NCBI GenBank assembly: GCA_903642235.1
Contig: CAHJWL010000010.1
Span: 62,001 to 126,000, forward strand
Length of the DNA stretch: 64,000 nt
Source: Acidobacteriaceae bacterium
GTDB taxonomy: Bacteria; Acidobacteriota; Terriglobia; Terriglobales; Acidobacteriaceae
Reading direction: 5' to 3'
Below the pieces are notes generated by a model that did no database searches, was not told where the DNA came from, and saw nothing but the letters and a program-made list of their open reading frames with translations. Positions 53,330 through 62,114 of this stretch are shown here, piece after piece (position 1 is the first letter of the stretch; every line of letters begins with the position of its first letter). The position numbers and the translations under genes are program-made.

Positions 53330-53346
53330 CCGAAAGAGATAGCAAC

Positions 53347-53386
53347 AGCGTGGCCGCGGGAGGGCTCTCCGCGGCCACGCTGTTTT
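53347..53386. terminator. Strong terminator between DUF882 and GH1 genes
   Basis: A perfect 13-bp stem (53347-53359 with 53369-53381) with a 9-nt loop is followed by GTTTTGC on the plus strand and GTTGC on the minus strand. It lies 18 bp after the DUF882 stop, and its plus-strand T-run ends just before the convergent GH1 stop. Confidence 0.88.
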
Positions 53387-53387
53387 G

Positions 53388-54860
53388 CTAGGCCACGGAG
53401 TTACGGCGAATCGTCTCCTTGTAGAAGTCGCTGCTGAGCTTTGGCGTACGCTTCTGCGTGGTGAAGTCAACATACGTGAGGCCGAAGCGCTTTTCATAGC
53501 CGTCAGCCCACTCATAGTTGTCGAGCAGACTCCAGCAGAAGTAGCCGCGCACGGGGACGCCTTCGGAGACGGCCTGCTGAAGCTCTTTCAGGTAGGCCCG
53601 CAGGAACATCACACGATCCGTGTCGTAGATGTGGCCGTCAGGCGCGACCTTGTCATCTGAAGACGCGCCGTTCTCTGTGATGTAGATCTCGCGCAGGTTG
53701 AAGGCTTCATTGGCCAGCTTTGGAGCCCAGTAGAGAGCGGATGGCCCGATCTTCAGCCAGTCACTGAACATGTGCGGATACGACGCTGGTCCGTTGACGA
53801 CCGCGTAGCCGTCCGCCGAGCTGTCGGCGCGAACGAAGGTGGGCTGGTAGATGTTAATGCCCTGGAAGTCGAGCGGGCTGCCGATCGCCTTCAGCTCCTC
53901 GGGCGTAAACTTTGGCGCATCGGCACCAAGCCTGGCCAGGTAGCGATCGGTGTATTTCCCGGTGCGCATAACGGTGAGATAGCCGGCGTTTTCTTCGACG
54001 ATCGCCTTTCTGGCCGCAGCAACGTGGTCTGGCGCGTCGAAGACCGGGGTGACGGCAGTCAGGTTCTCAGCCGAGCCGACCCTGGTGCCGGACTTTGCCC
54101 TGGCACGGATCGCCTGCACCGCGAGACCATGCGCCAGGACGGCGTGATGCCGCGTCTGCGCAAGACCTTTCCTGTCAAGCTTCAGGCTGGGCGCGTGCGT
54201 GCCGTTGCCGTAGCCGAGCTCGATGAAGGTGCTGATCTCGTTCATGGTCATGAAGTGCTTGACCCTGTCGGAGAGCTCCCCGGCCACGTAGCCGGCGTAG
54301 GTGGCAAAGTCGACGGCGGTCTGCCGATTCTGCCAGCCGCCCTTGTCTTCGAGCGCCTGCGGAAGGTCCCAATGGAAGAGCGTGCAGAAGGGCTCAATGC
54401 CTGCTGCCAGTAGAGCGTCGGCAAACTTCTTATAGTGGTCGATGCCCTTCGGATTGGGGGTCCCGGTGCCGGTGGGAAAGACGCGGCTCCAGGCGATCGA
54501 AAAGCGGCAGGTCTTCAGGCCGAGATCCTTCATCAGAGCGATATCTTCGGCGTAGCGATGGTAGCTGTCGTCTGCTACGTCGCCGGTGTCGCCGTTGTGC
54601 GTTTTGCCCGCAAGGTGCGAGAAGGTATCCCAGATAGACGGGCCGCGGCCGTCCTCCTTGACCGCGCCCTCTACCTGGTAGGAGGCGGTGGCGGAGCCCC
54701 AAAGGAAGCCTGCCGGAAAGCCGGGCTTTGCGGAGGTCCTGGCGGTGGACTGATTCGCGGTCTGGGCTGCGGCGGCCGGAGCAGAGGAAGGAAGAGCGGC
54801 GATGCCGGCGGCAGAGGCGGCGAGACGCGCAAAGCTGCGGCGAGAGAGAGAGCTGGACAC
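53388..54860 (-). CDS. Tat-exported GH1 beta-glucosidase
   Basis: The enzyme has 490 aa from the GTG at 54860, 7 bp after AAGGAGT; longer frames to 55526 overlap the divergent amidase and are rejected. Tat-like signal SLSRRSFARLAASAAGIAALPSSAPAAAA. GH1 barrel: FPAGFLWGSATASYQVEGA, GPSIWDTFSH, the acid/base Glu in MTMNE (near residue 206), and the nucleophile Glu in YITENGA (near 395). WSLLDNYEWADGYEKRFGL closes the site. It hydrolyses beta-glucosides or similar sugars outside the cytoplasm. Confidence 0.96.
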   Translation of the reverse strand: MSSSLSRRSFARLAASAAGIAALPSSAPAAAAQTANQSTARTSAKPGFPAGFLWGSATASYQVEGAVKEDGRGPSIWDTFSHLAGKTHNGDTGDVADDSYHRYAEDIALMKDLGLKTCRFSIAWSRVFPTGTGTPNPKGIDHYKKFADALLAAGIEPFCTLFHWDLPQALEDKGGWQNRQTAVDFATYAGYVAGELSDRVKHFMTMNEISTFIELGYGNGTHAPSLKLDRKGLAQTRHHAVLAHGLAVQAIRARAKSGTRVGSAENLTAVTPVFDAPDHVAAARKAIVEENAGYLTVMRTGKYTDRYLARLGADAPKFTPEELKAIGSPLDFQGINIYQPTFVRADSSADGYAVVNGPASYPHMFSDWLKIGPSALYWAPKLANEAFNLREIYITENGASSDDKVAPDGHIYDTDRVMFLRAYLKELQQAVSEGVPVRGYFCWSLLDNYEWADGYEKRFGLTYVDFTTQKRTPKLSSDFYKETIRRNSVA

Positions 54861-54984
54861 GAGGGTGACTCCTTCAAAGAGGTGCGGCGTGCGGCCGACC
54901 GGATTGCCGGAGAGTATAGCGAGTGGGGATAACGGCTGGCTTGCCTTCGCGGTCGGAGCCGAAAACGCGATGCAATAATGCGGC

Positions 54985-56907
54985 ATGCCTGAGACCCTTG
55001 CGTTTTCTACGAGTCGCCGCCGTCTGCTCTCTGCCTGTGCCGCCGCGGGCGTGAGCCACAGCTTGTTCCCTGGAGCGCTGCTCGGACTCGCTGCTGCCGA
55101 GACGCCAGCTGGACCACTCCATCCGGCGGACGTGCCTGCGGGCAAGCTGGCGGCAATCACAGTCGCGATGATTGAGACGGCAGAGGCGATTGCCGCCATT
55201 TCGCTGACGCCGGAGCAGCGCCGGATGCTGGTAGAGGGGCTGACAGAGCAGCGGGCGTCGGTTGAGGTGATTCGAACGCTGCATCTCGAGAACGCGACGG
55301 CACCGGCGTTCACCTTTGACCCGGTGCCGGCTGGCATGGTGCTCGAGACCGCGCGAAGGCCGGCGCGGTTAGGCAAGGCACCGGATGTTACAAAGCTCTC
55401 CGCCACTGCCGGTGCCTCCCGCGAGGAGGCGGTGGCGTTTGCGACTGCCCGTGAGCTCGGCGAACTGCTGCGCCAGAAAAAGGTGACATCAGTTGAGTTA
55501 ACCAAGCTGTCCGTGGCGCGGCTCAATCGGTATCAGGCGAAGTTACATTTCATGATCAACCTGACGGAGGGGCGAGCGCTGGCGCAGGCGGCCGCGGCCG
55601 ACGCCGAGCTGGCGGCGGGCAAGCCACGAGGACCGCTGCACGGCATTCCCTGGGGCGCAAAGGATCTGCTGGCGGTGAAAGGGACCCCGACGACATGGGG
55701 CGCGGCGGGCTTTGAGCAGCAGCAGATCGACTCCGATGCGACCGTCGTGCAGCGCCTGGATGCGGCCGGCGCGGTTCTGGTGGCGAAGCTGAGCATGGGG
55801 GCGCTGGCACAGGGTGATCTGTGGTTTGGCGGACGCACGCGCAATCCGTGGAACCCGCGGCAGGGCTCGAGCGGCTCCTCCGCAGGCTCGGCAAGCGCGG
55901 TCTCGGCGGGGTGCGTTGCGTTTGCCATCGGCACGGAGACGCTCGGGTCGATCTCGTCTCCGTCGACGCGCTGCGGTGTGACCGGGCTGCGACCGACCTT
56001 TGGCTTTGTGCCGCGCACCGGCGCCATGGCGCTGAGCTGGACGATGGACAAGATCGGGCCGATCGCGCGCTCCGCGGAGGACTGCGCGCTGGTGATGAGC
56101 GCGATCCATGGCCAGGACGGCAAAGACCGCTCTGTGCAGGCTGCCTGTTTCAACTGGAACGCCGAGTTCGACTGGCGCACGCTGCGGGTGGGCTACCTGA
56201 AGGCGGCATTTGACGTGCCGAAGCTTGAAGAGCTGAAGCCTGTGAGCGAGAGTGTGACGGCGAAGGAGCGGGCGGAGTATGAGGCCAGGCGCGCGCACCA
56301 GAAGGAGAACTTCGCGCGGCTGACGTATGACGCGGCATTCGATCGAGCGGCGCTCGATGCGTTGAAGAAGCTGGGCGTGCAGCTCATCCCTGTCGATCTG
56401 CCGCACGATCTGCACTTTGGCGATCAGGTGCCACTGCTGGGCGCGGAGGCGGCGGCCGCCTTTGACGAGTTGACGCTGAGCGGCCGGGACGGACTGCTGA
56501 CCGGACAGAAGCCCTATGACTGGCCGAACTTGTTTCGGCGCGCCCGGTTCTACTCCGCTATTGACTACATTCAGGCGCAACGCGCGCGATCGCTGGTGAT
56601 TGCGGCGATGGCAAAGCTCTTCGCGCAGGTGGACGTGATCGTGACACCATCGGGCGGCGCACAGCTGGTGGCGACGAACCTTTCCGGGCATCCCGCCGTG
56701 ATCGTGCCGAATGGACTGCGCGGAGGCGATGCGCCGAAGGCAACCGTGAGCGAGGAAGACGATGAGCTCGACAACCCCGGCGGCCCGGAGACGCCGGTTT
56801 CGCTCACCTTTTTAGGAGGCCTTTACAGCGATGCGCGGCTGCTCGCATTTGCGCGGGCGTACCAGGAGGCGACAGGCTTCCATCACAGGCATCCCTCGCT
56901 CGCGTAA
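54985..56907 (+). CDS. Exported amidase-signature hydrolase with N-terminal extension
   Basis: The protein has 640 aa. Tat-like signal STSRRRLLSACAAAGVSHSLFPGALLGLAAA. Residues about 45-140 are an extra helical domain (KLAAITVAMIETAEAIAAISLTPEQRRMLVEGL, then LENATAPAFTFDPVPAGM) not part of the usual enzyme. The amidase signature begins near 145 (TARELGELLRQKKVTSVELTKLSVARL). The catalytic triad is visible: Lys in WGAKDL (about 226), the Ser in GSSGSSAGSA (about 295-302) and the nucleophile Ser in SISSPSTRCGVTGLRPTFG (about 325). The substrate is an unidentified carboxamide. It is divergent from GH1 and convergent with GH27. Confidence 0.92.
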   Translation: MPETLAFSTSRRRLLSACAAAGVSHSLFPGALLGLAAAETPAGPLHPADVPAGKLAAITVAMIETAEAIAAISLTPEQRRMLVEGLTEQRASVEVIRTLHLENATAPAFTFDPVPAGMVLETARRPARLGKAPDVTKLSATAGASREEAVAFATARELGELLRQKKVTSVELTKLSVARLNRYQAKLHFMINLTEGRALAQAAAADAELAAGKPRGPLHGIPWGAKDLLAVKGTPTTWGAAGFEQQQIDSDATVVQRLDAAGAVLVAKLSMGALAQGDLWFGGRTRNPWNPRQGSSGSSAGSASAVSAGCVAFAIGTETLGSISSPSTRCGVTGLRPTFGFVPRTGAMALSWTMDKIGPIARSAEDCALVMSAIHGQDGKDRSVQAACFNWNAEFDWRTLRVGYLKAAFDVPKLEELKPVSESVTAKERAEYEARRAHQKENFARLTYDAAFDRAALDALKKLGVQLIPVDLPHDLHFGDQVPLLGAEAAAAFDELTLSGRDGLLTGQKPYDWPNLFRRARFYSAIDYIQAQRARSLVIAAMAKLFAQVDVIVTPSGGAQLVATNLSGHPAVIVPNGLRGGDAPKATVSEEDDELDNPGGPETPVSLTFLGGLYSDARLLAFARAYQEATGFHHRHPSLA

Positions 56908-56914
56908 GCGCAGC

Positions 56915-56945
56915 AAAGCCGCAGGGCGGGAGCGCCTGCGGCTTT
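56915..56945. terminator. Bidirectional terminator between amidase and GH27 genes
   Basis: A 10-bp AT/GC stem (56915-56924 with 56936-56945) encloses a smaller inner GC-rich pairing. AAA and TTT flank the arms, so on either strand it ends in a short T-run. It lies 8 bp after the amidase stop and 16 bp before the GH27 stop. Confidence 0.75.
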
Positions 56946-56960
56946 CGTAAGCGAAGTAAG

Positions 56961-58136
56961 TCAGCGAACGATCAGCAGCTCCACGCTGTGTCCGGAGACA
57001 AGCCACGGTCCCTTTGTTGTGTTGCCTGGCGACCACACATTGCGGATCGACTTCACGCTCTTCAGGCCGAGCGCCGACGCCGCAGGCAGCGCCATGGCCT
57101 CGGTGTCTTCGCCACAATTGAAGAGACCGACAGCAACGGAGCCATCTTTGAGTGGTTTGGTCCAGACCTCGAAAGGCCCGTCCGCGCTGACGCGGTCGCC
57201 CTGCCTGCCGAGCGCGTCCTGGTCGATCGCGATCACGTCCTTATTCATCAGGATGGCCTTGTCTGCGGGGCTCATCCTGGTCAGGTCGTTGCCGGCCAGC
57301 AGCGGCGCGGCGAGCAGCGCCCACAGAGTCATATGCGTGGTGTACTCGTCGGTAGTCATCTTGCCATTGCCGACTTCGAGCATGTCCGGATCGTTCCAGT
57401 GGCCCGGCCCGGCGTACTTTGAGAGGCCCGCCTGCGAGAAGCCGATCTCCTCCATGCGCCGGTAGCTGTCATCGATATCGCCCGTTGTGCGCCACAGATT
57501 GCCATCAACGGTTGGTCCCCACTTCCAAACCGAGTCCCAGCCATACTGGCAGAGCGAAAAGACGATTGGGCGGCCTGTCGCCTTCAGCGCCTTATCCATC
57601 TTTGCGTAGGCGGCGTGCATCATGGCGTAGGCCTTGTCCTGATCCTTGCCAGCCTCTTTGTCCATGATGTCGCGATAGCCGCAGAGATCGTATTTCAGGT
57701 AGTCGATCCCCCAGTCCGCATAGGTCTTTGCATCCTGCTCTTCATGCTGGTAGCTGCCCTCAAACCCGGCACATGTCTTGGGTCCAGGCGAAGAGTAGAT
57801 GCCGATCTTCAGACCTTTGCTGTGGACGTAGGCGGCAAGCGCCTTCATGTCAGGAAACTTCTCGTTCGTGAGGATGTTGCCCTGCGCGTCGCGCCCGGCC
57901 TCCCACGTGTCGTCGATGTTGACGTAGATATAGCCGGCGTCGCGCATGCCGGTTGAGACGATCTGGTCGGCCGTGTCGCGAATGTCTTTGTCGGTTACAC
58001 GACCGGCGAAGTGGTTCCAGCTGTTCCAGCCCATGGGCGGAGTCGCCGCGAGCTTCGCCGTCTGGGCCTGCCCGGCGCAGAGACCTAAACCACCAAAGAG
58101 GCTACTAAGAAGAGCCAAAGACCGGAGACTACGCAT
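56961..58136 (-). CDS. GH27 alpha-galactosidase
   Basis: The protein has 391 aa. Signal peptide MRSLRSLALLSSLFGGLGLCAGQAQ. The GH27 barrel begins TPPMGWNSWNHF. The nucleophile Asp lies in YLKYDLCGY (about residue 150) and the acid/base Asp in WRTTGDIDDSY (about 221). IDDTWEAGRD, GIYSSPGPKTCAGFEGS and PGHWNDPDMLEVGNG are typical. The beta-sandwich C-terminal domain ends SGHSVELLIVR. It releases terminal alpha-galactose from oligo- or polysaccharides, fitting the neighbouring GH1 in plant polymer use. Confidence 0.95.
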   Translation of the reverse strand: MRSLRSLALLSSLFGGLGLCAGQAQTAKLAATPPMGWNSWNHFAGRVTDKDIRDTADQIVSTGMRDAGYIYVNIDDTWEAGRDAQGNILTNEKFPDMKALAAYVHSKGLKIGIYSSPGPKTCAGFEGSYQHEEQDAKTYADWGIDYLKYDLCGYRDIMDKEAGKDQDKAYAMMHAAYAKMDKALKATGRPIVFSLCQYGWDSVWKWGPTVDGNLWRTTGDIDDSYRRMEEIGFSQAGLSKYAGPGHWNDPDMLEVGNGKMTTDEYTTHMTLWALLAAPLLAGNDLTRMSPADKAILMNKDVIAIDQDALGRQGDRVSADGPFEVWTKPLKDGSVAVGLFNCGEDTEAMALPAASALGLKSVKSIRNVWSPGNTTKGPWLVSGHSVELLIVR

Positions 58137-58265
58137 GCTTGCTGCCTTTCAGGTGCAGGTGTTTTCTTTCGCAGCCATCGTAGACGATCCGAACTGTCGC
58201 TGGCGAAAGATCGTCTTCGCAGATCCTTTTCGCAGGCCTGTGAGGATTCGAGGGCGGCCGCTGCC

Positions 58266-59144
58266 ATGTACCATCCGGCTATGCACCAAAGTACGGACGT
58301 CGGGCCTTCCGCACCGCTTGAGAGCGACGCCACGAGCAGTCCACTGCTGGCTGTGCGCGGCTTGGTGAAGGAGTATGGCGGGCGGCGGGTCGTCGATGGT
58401 GTCTCGCTGACGCTCCATCGCGGCGAGACGCTCGGATTGGTGGGCGAGTCGGGCTCGGGCAAGTCAACCGTGGCCCGGATGGTGCTGCGCCTGATCGAAC
58501 CGACCGCGGGCACTATCGATTTCGACGGGCAGGACGTCTTGCGACTTCGGCCGAGACCGTTGCGCACGCTGCGCCGCCGGATGAGCCTTGTTTTTCAGGA
58601 TCCCGTGGGCGCTTTGAATCCGCGCATGCGCGTACGCCAGATCCTGGCCGAACCCTTCGCCATCCACGGCGAGCACCCGCCCGAAGGTCTGCCGGCGCGG
58701 CTCGACTCTTTGCTCTCGGAGGTTGGGCTGGAGGCGTCGGCACTCGCGCGGTACCCGCACGAGTTCTCCGGCGGGCAGCGGCAGCGCATCAACATTGCCC
58801 GCGCGCTGGCGCTCAAGCCCGATCTGCTGGTGCTGGATGAGCCGGTGAGCGCGCTTGATGTTTCGGTCGGCGCGCAGGTGATTAATCTCCTGCGGTCGCT
58901 GCAGCGCAGCCACGGGCTTACGACCCTGTTCATCTCGCACTCCATGCCGCTGGTGCGCTATCTGTGCGATCGTGTGGCTGTAATGCAGGCTGGCAGGCTG
59001 GTTGAAGAAGGGCCGGTGCTCGCCGTCTGCGATCGCCCGCGCGAGGCCTACACGCAGCGCCTGCTTGCAGCGACGCCGACCCTGCCGGGCGAAGAAAACC
59101 GTTACGCAGCCGATGCGGCCGGTCTCTCGCAACCTCGGATTTAG
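58266..59144 (+). CDS. Oligopeptide/nickel-type ABC transporter ATP-binding protein
   Basis: The protein has 292 aa. Walker A GESGSGKST, ABC signature FSGGQRQRINIARAL, Walker B LLVLDEPVSALD and the DPVGALNPRM motif that marks the OppD/OppF/DppF group. The C-terminal 25 residues lack the usual oligopeptide-domain length, and no permease or binding-protein gene is adjacent. It may be an orphan ATPase working with subunits elsewhere. The start ATG at 58266 has no clear ribosome-binding site; the ATG at 58281 is another option. Confidence 0.88.
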   Translation: MYHPAMHQSTDVGPSAPLESDATSSPLLAVRGLVKEYGGRRVVDGVSLTLHRGETLGLVGESGSGKSTVARMVLRLIEPTAGTIDFDGQDVLRLRPRPLRTLRRRMSLVFQDPVGALNPRMRVRQILAEPFAIHGEHPPEGLPARLDSLLSEVGLEASALARYPHEFSGGQRQRINIARALALKPDLLVLDEPVSALDVSVGAQVINLLRSLQRSHGLTTLFISHSMPLVRYLCDRVAVMQAGRLVEEGPVLAVCDRPREAYTQRLLAATPTLPGEENRYAADAAGLSQPRI

Positions 59145-59366
59145 GACGGGCGTGAGGGCACGGCTCCCAGCCAGCCCTGCGCTCCGGTCGGCGATCGTGG
59201 CCGCGCGACGGGACTCACAATGGCCGCCCGTTTTTTCTGCAAACAGCACCGGGCCTGCGATTTATCGCGGCAGGCGGCGCTCCGGGCGAATCCTCAGGAC
59301 TGTGAAGGCGTCGAAAGAGGGTGGTGGAAGAAGCACAATGAAAAGGTCTGGAAGAGGAGATCGCCG

Positions 59367-59801
59367 ATGAGCCATGAAGGGATCCGCATTGTGCGCGGGG
59401 AGCAGGTGCGTGAGCCCGACCGGCTGCCCGCCGATGCCGTCATTCCGCTCAAAGTGCGTGTGAAGAAAACCGAGGGCACCGGCGTTGAGGTGGACTGGAA
59501 GGACGGCCACCACAGCGCGTGGAACTTTGTCTGGCTGCGCAATGCCTGCCCGTGTGCCACCTGCCACGAAGCCCGTGAGCAGGATGGCCGCCTGCCCGGC
59601 GAGCCGAAGCGCAAGCCGGCGACGCTCCTGGCCCTCTATGAGGTGCCGGCGCGGCCGGTAGAGGCGACGCCCGTTGGAAACTATGCGTTGCGCTTCAAGT
59701 GGAATGACGGCCACGAGAGCGGCATTTACTCATGGGAGTACCTGCGCCGCATCTGCCAATGCGCTGTGTGTCTGCCGCAGTTCAAAGAAAAGATGAGTTA
59801 G
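59367..59801 (+). CDS. DUF971 / GBBH-like N-terminal domain protein
   Basis: The protein has 144 aa from the ATG at 59367, with GAGGAG 7 bp upstream. This Cys-rich domain is known as the N-terminal zinc-binding part of gamma-butyrobetaine hydroxylase and also stands alone in bacteria. Visible cysteines are in CPCATCHEAR and CQCAVC, with HSAWNFVWLRNACPC and GIYSWEYLRRICQC typical. Zinc binding is likely; the reaction is unknown. It is followed at 11 bp by the DUF3050 gene, indicating an operon. Confidence 0.92.
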   Translation: MSHEGIRIVRGEQVREPDRLPADAVIPLKVRVKKTEGTGVEVDWKDGHHSAWNFVWLRNACPCATCHEAREQDGRLPGEPKRKPATLLALYEVPARPVEATPVGNYALRFKWNDGHESGIYSWEYLRRICQCAVCLPQFKEKMS

Positions 59802-59812
59802 GAGTTCGTCCG

Positions 59813-60628
59813 ATGTCGATCCTTGCTGATGTTCTTTCGCCGCCAGCCCAGCCCGCTATAACGGAGCTGCAGGCGCTTGAAGCGCGCCTCGAACCGCTGT
59901 ACGCCAGACTGTCGGCGCATCCGCTGTATCGATCCATGCACTCCCTTGGTCACCTTCATTCCTTCATGGAGACGCACGTCTTTGCTGTGTGGGACTTCAT
60001 GAGCCTGCTTAAAGCTTTGCAGCGCGGGCTTACCTCGGTCGATGTGCCCTGGCTGCCCAGCCGGTTCCCGGAAGCGCGGCGGTTGATCAACGAGATCGTG
60101 CTTGGGGAAGAGTCTGATATCTACAACGGCGAAGCTCTGAGCCACTTCGAGCTGTATTGCCGGGCGATGCAGCAGTGCGGCGCTTCGACGGAGACGATCA
60201 ATACCTTTCTTAATCAGCTCGGGCAGGGGCAGAACGTTTTGTCAGTGCTTTCGCAGGTGCCTCTCCCCGTAGCGGCGCAGCATTTCGTTCGATCGACCTT
60301 CGACTTTATCGAAACCGGGGAGCTGCACGTGATTGCAGCAGCCTTTACCTTCGGCCGCGAGGACCTCATCCCCGGCGTCTTCAAGGCTTTCATCCGCGAT
60401 CAGGATGAGCAGCTCTCCGGGAAGCTTGCACTCTTCCGCTGGTACCTTGATCGCCATATCGAGATTGATGGGGAAGAGCACGGGCCCATGTCACTTCGCA
60501 TGGTCTCCGGGCTGTGTGGATCGGACCCGGTGAAGTGGCAGCAGGCTGGAGACGCCGCGGTGAAAGCTATCGAGGCGCGCCTAACGTTCTGGGATGAGAT
60601 CCTCGCGTCCATGCCCGCCGCGCGGTAG
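59813..60628 (+). CDS. DUF3050 (heme-oxygenase-like fold) protein
   Basis: The protein has 271 aa; TTAGGAG lies 8 bp before the ATG. LYARLSAHPLYRSMHSLGHLHSFMETHVFAVWDFMSLLKALQRGL and the following INEIVLGEESD and SHFELYCRAM match DUF3050. The helix bundle resembles heme-oxygenase-like di-metal proteins with His/Glu ligands; no reaction is known. It is 11 bp downstream of the DUF971 gene and shares its strand, so the two probably act together. Confidence 0.92.
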   Translation: MSILADVLSPPAQPAITELQALEARLEPLYARLSAHPLYRSMHSLGHLHSFMETHVFAVWDFMSLLKALQRGLTSVDVPWLPSRFPEARRLINEIVLGEESDIYNGEALSHFELYCRAMQQCGASTETINTFLNQLGQGQNVLSVLSQVPLPVAAQHFVRSTFDFIETGELHVIAAAFTFGREDLIPGVFKAFIRDQDEQLSGKLALFRWYLDRHIEIDGEEHGPMSLRMVSGLCGSDPVKWQQAGDAAVKAIEARLTFWDEILASMPAAR

Positions 60629-60639
60629 CAAGCAAGAGA

Positions 60640-60664
60640 AAGGCCCGGCACTGAGCCGGGCCTT
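60640..60664. terminator. Bidirectional terminator after DUF3050
   Basis: A perfect 10-bp stem (60640-60649 with 60655-60664) with a 5-nt loop lies 11 bp after the DUF3050 stop and 22 bp before the stop of the convergent gene. A CTTCCACATC tract follows on plus and TTCTCTTGC on minus. Confidence 0.8.
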
Positions 60665-60686
60665 CCACATCTATTGACGAGCGCCT

Positions 60687-61331
60687 TTAGGACTCCTCAC
60701 CCTCGGCGTCCATCTTCTGCTCCTGGTAATGGCCGATGTGGGTGTAGATTGCCTGCGGAAATGTCAGAGTGCGGTAGAGATTTCCGCAGTCCGGATCGTC
60801 AGCATTTGGCAGGAAGACAAAGTCCTGCTTGCTCTGCCACTCCAGCAGCCGCTCTCGCTTCGGCGGGCTGTAGTCCCGGCCTTCGACCTGTTTGAGCATG
60901 AGGCGAGCGTCTTCTTCACTGAAGTCCTTATCCTTGGTCATCCATGCGAGGACTTCGTCATGCGGGAGAAAGTGCCGCGCGACCATGGCGAAGACCAGCC
61001 GGCCGTAGTGGCCGATGTCCTTGCCAGCCGCCAGAGAATCCAGCAGATGCGCCATCATGGAGTCTTTCCGCAACTCCTCTTCCCCACCCTCCACACCGGG
61101 TTCTCCCGCAGCGGAACTGGGGCTGGGCGGCTCCTTCGTCGAGCCGGCATCGCCCTCAGCAGCGCTGTGCGTTGCTGGCGCGGTGGGCTCCGCGGGCTTT
61201 CCGGACTTCGCGCTCTTTAGCTTGGCGAGTTCGGCTTCCGCCTGCTCGGCGCGCTCGGTTGCATGGCGCAGGGCTTCGGCCTGTTCATCCGTGATCTGTG
61301 GCTGGTCCAGTACGATCTCCCGTTCAGGCAT
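60687..61331 (-). CDS. Hypothetical protein with N-terminal coiled coil
   Basis: The protein has 214 aa; GAGGAG lies 6 bp upstream of the ATG. The N-terminus is a coiled coil (EQAEALRHATERAEQAEAELAKLKSA), followed by a Pro/Ser/Ala-rich linker (about 40-85). Residues about 90-190 form a conserved-looking domain: HLLDSLAAGKDIGHYGRLVFAMVARHFLPHDEVLAWM, EEDARLMLKQVEGRDYSPPKRERLLEW, CGNLYRTLTFPQAIYTHIGHYQ. Acidic tail. I do not recognise the family. Downstream of the LOG gene on the same strand. Confidence 0.75.
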   Translation of the reverse strand: MPEREIVLDQPQITDEQAEALRHATERAEQAEAELAKLKSAKSGKPAEPTAPATHSAAEGDAGSTKEPPSPSSAAGEPGVEGGEEELRKDSMMAHLLDSLAAGKDIGHYGRLVFAMVARHFLPHDEVLAWMTKDKDFSEEDARLMLKQVEGRDYSPPKRERLLEWQSKQDFVFLPNADDPDCGNLYRTLTFPQAIYTHIGHYQEQKMDAEGEES

Positions 61332-61442
61332 GTCGATCTCCTCTACGCTTTTTCTTCGCTTTTATCCGCTTACAGAGAGACGCTCCCCAGCCATAGCGCG
61401 TTGCCCAGGGTGCTTTTACGCCCGGTTTTGCGCGGGAACTCG

Positions 61443-61988
61443 TCAGGCGATGCCGGCGAGCGTGAGCATCTCCCCTACGCTGCGCGCCTCCTGCAGGATG
61501 GCCCGGCTCTCGCGGCGCAGCATTCCGGCTTCCACGGCATCATCCAGCCAGGCCAGGAGCGCGTCGTAGAAGCCCGCTGTGTTCAGCAGCACGATCGGCT
61601 TCTGATGCAGGTCGAGCGTCTGCCAGGCGAGGACCTCAAACATCTCTTCCATGGTGCCGAAGCCGCCGGGCAGGATGAGAAAAGCGTCTGAGCGCTCCGC
61701 CATCAGCGCCTTGCGCGTATGCATGGTCGAGGTGATGTGTAATTCGGTCAGTCCCTCGTGCGCGACCTCTTTATCGACGAGGACCTGCGGAACCACGCCA
61801 ATCACGGTGCCACCACCGCCCAGGCAGGCGTCGGCCACCACACCCATGAGCCCGACCTGGGCGCCGCCATAGATCAGGCCAATGCCGCGCCGCGCCAACT
61901 CGCCGCCAAGCTCTTGCGCAGCCTCACGGTAAACCTCGCCCGCACCCATTGCACTTGCACAGAAGACAGCGACTGACGTTACATGCAT
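61443..61988 (-). CDS. LOG-family (TIGR00730) nucleotide 5'-monophosphate phosphoribohydrolase
   Basis: The protein has 181 aa from the ATG at 61988; longer frames have no homology. Rossmann-fold LOG family: VAVFCASAMGAG, LIYGGAQVGLMGVVADACL, the signature PGGFGTMEEMFEVLAW (PGGxGTxxE) and HTRKALMAERSDAF. Members release free base from cytokinin or other nucleotide monophosphates; in bacteria the physiological substrate is usually unclear. It is divergent from the helicase gene. Confidence 0.94.
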   Translation of the reverse strand: MHVTSVAVFCASAMGAGEVYREAAQELGGELARRGIGLIYGGAQVGLMGVVADACLGGGGTVIGVVPQVLVDKEVAHEGLTELHITSTMHTRKALMAERSDAFLILPGGFGTMEEMFEVLAWQTLDLHQKPIVLLNTAGFYDALLAWLDDAVEAGMLRRESRAILQEARSVGEMLTLAGIA

Positions 61989-62114
61989 ACCTTTGAAGCA
62001 TAGCAACTGCAGCGCCGGCAGGCTTGGAGACACACGCGTGGCATGTCATACGGTGAATGCTTCGGTGCAAAGCACGGATCCTGCTTCGCGCTTAAAATCA
62101 GGTCTGGAGTCTCC

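Noticed and set aside
54861-55526. N-terminal extension of the GH1 frame
   Set aside because: It overlaps the divergent amidase and precedes a GTG with a good ribosome-binding site and Tat signal.
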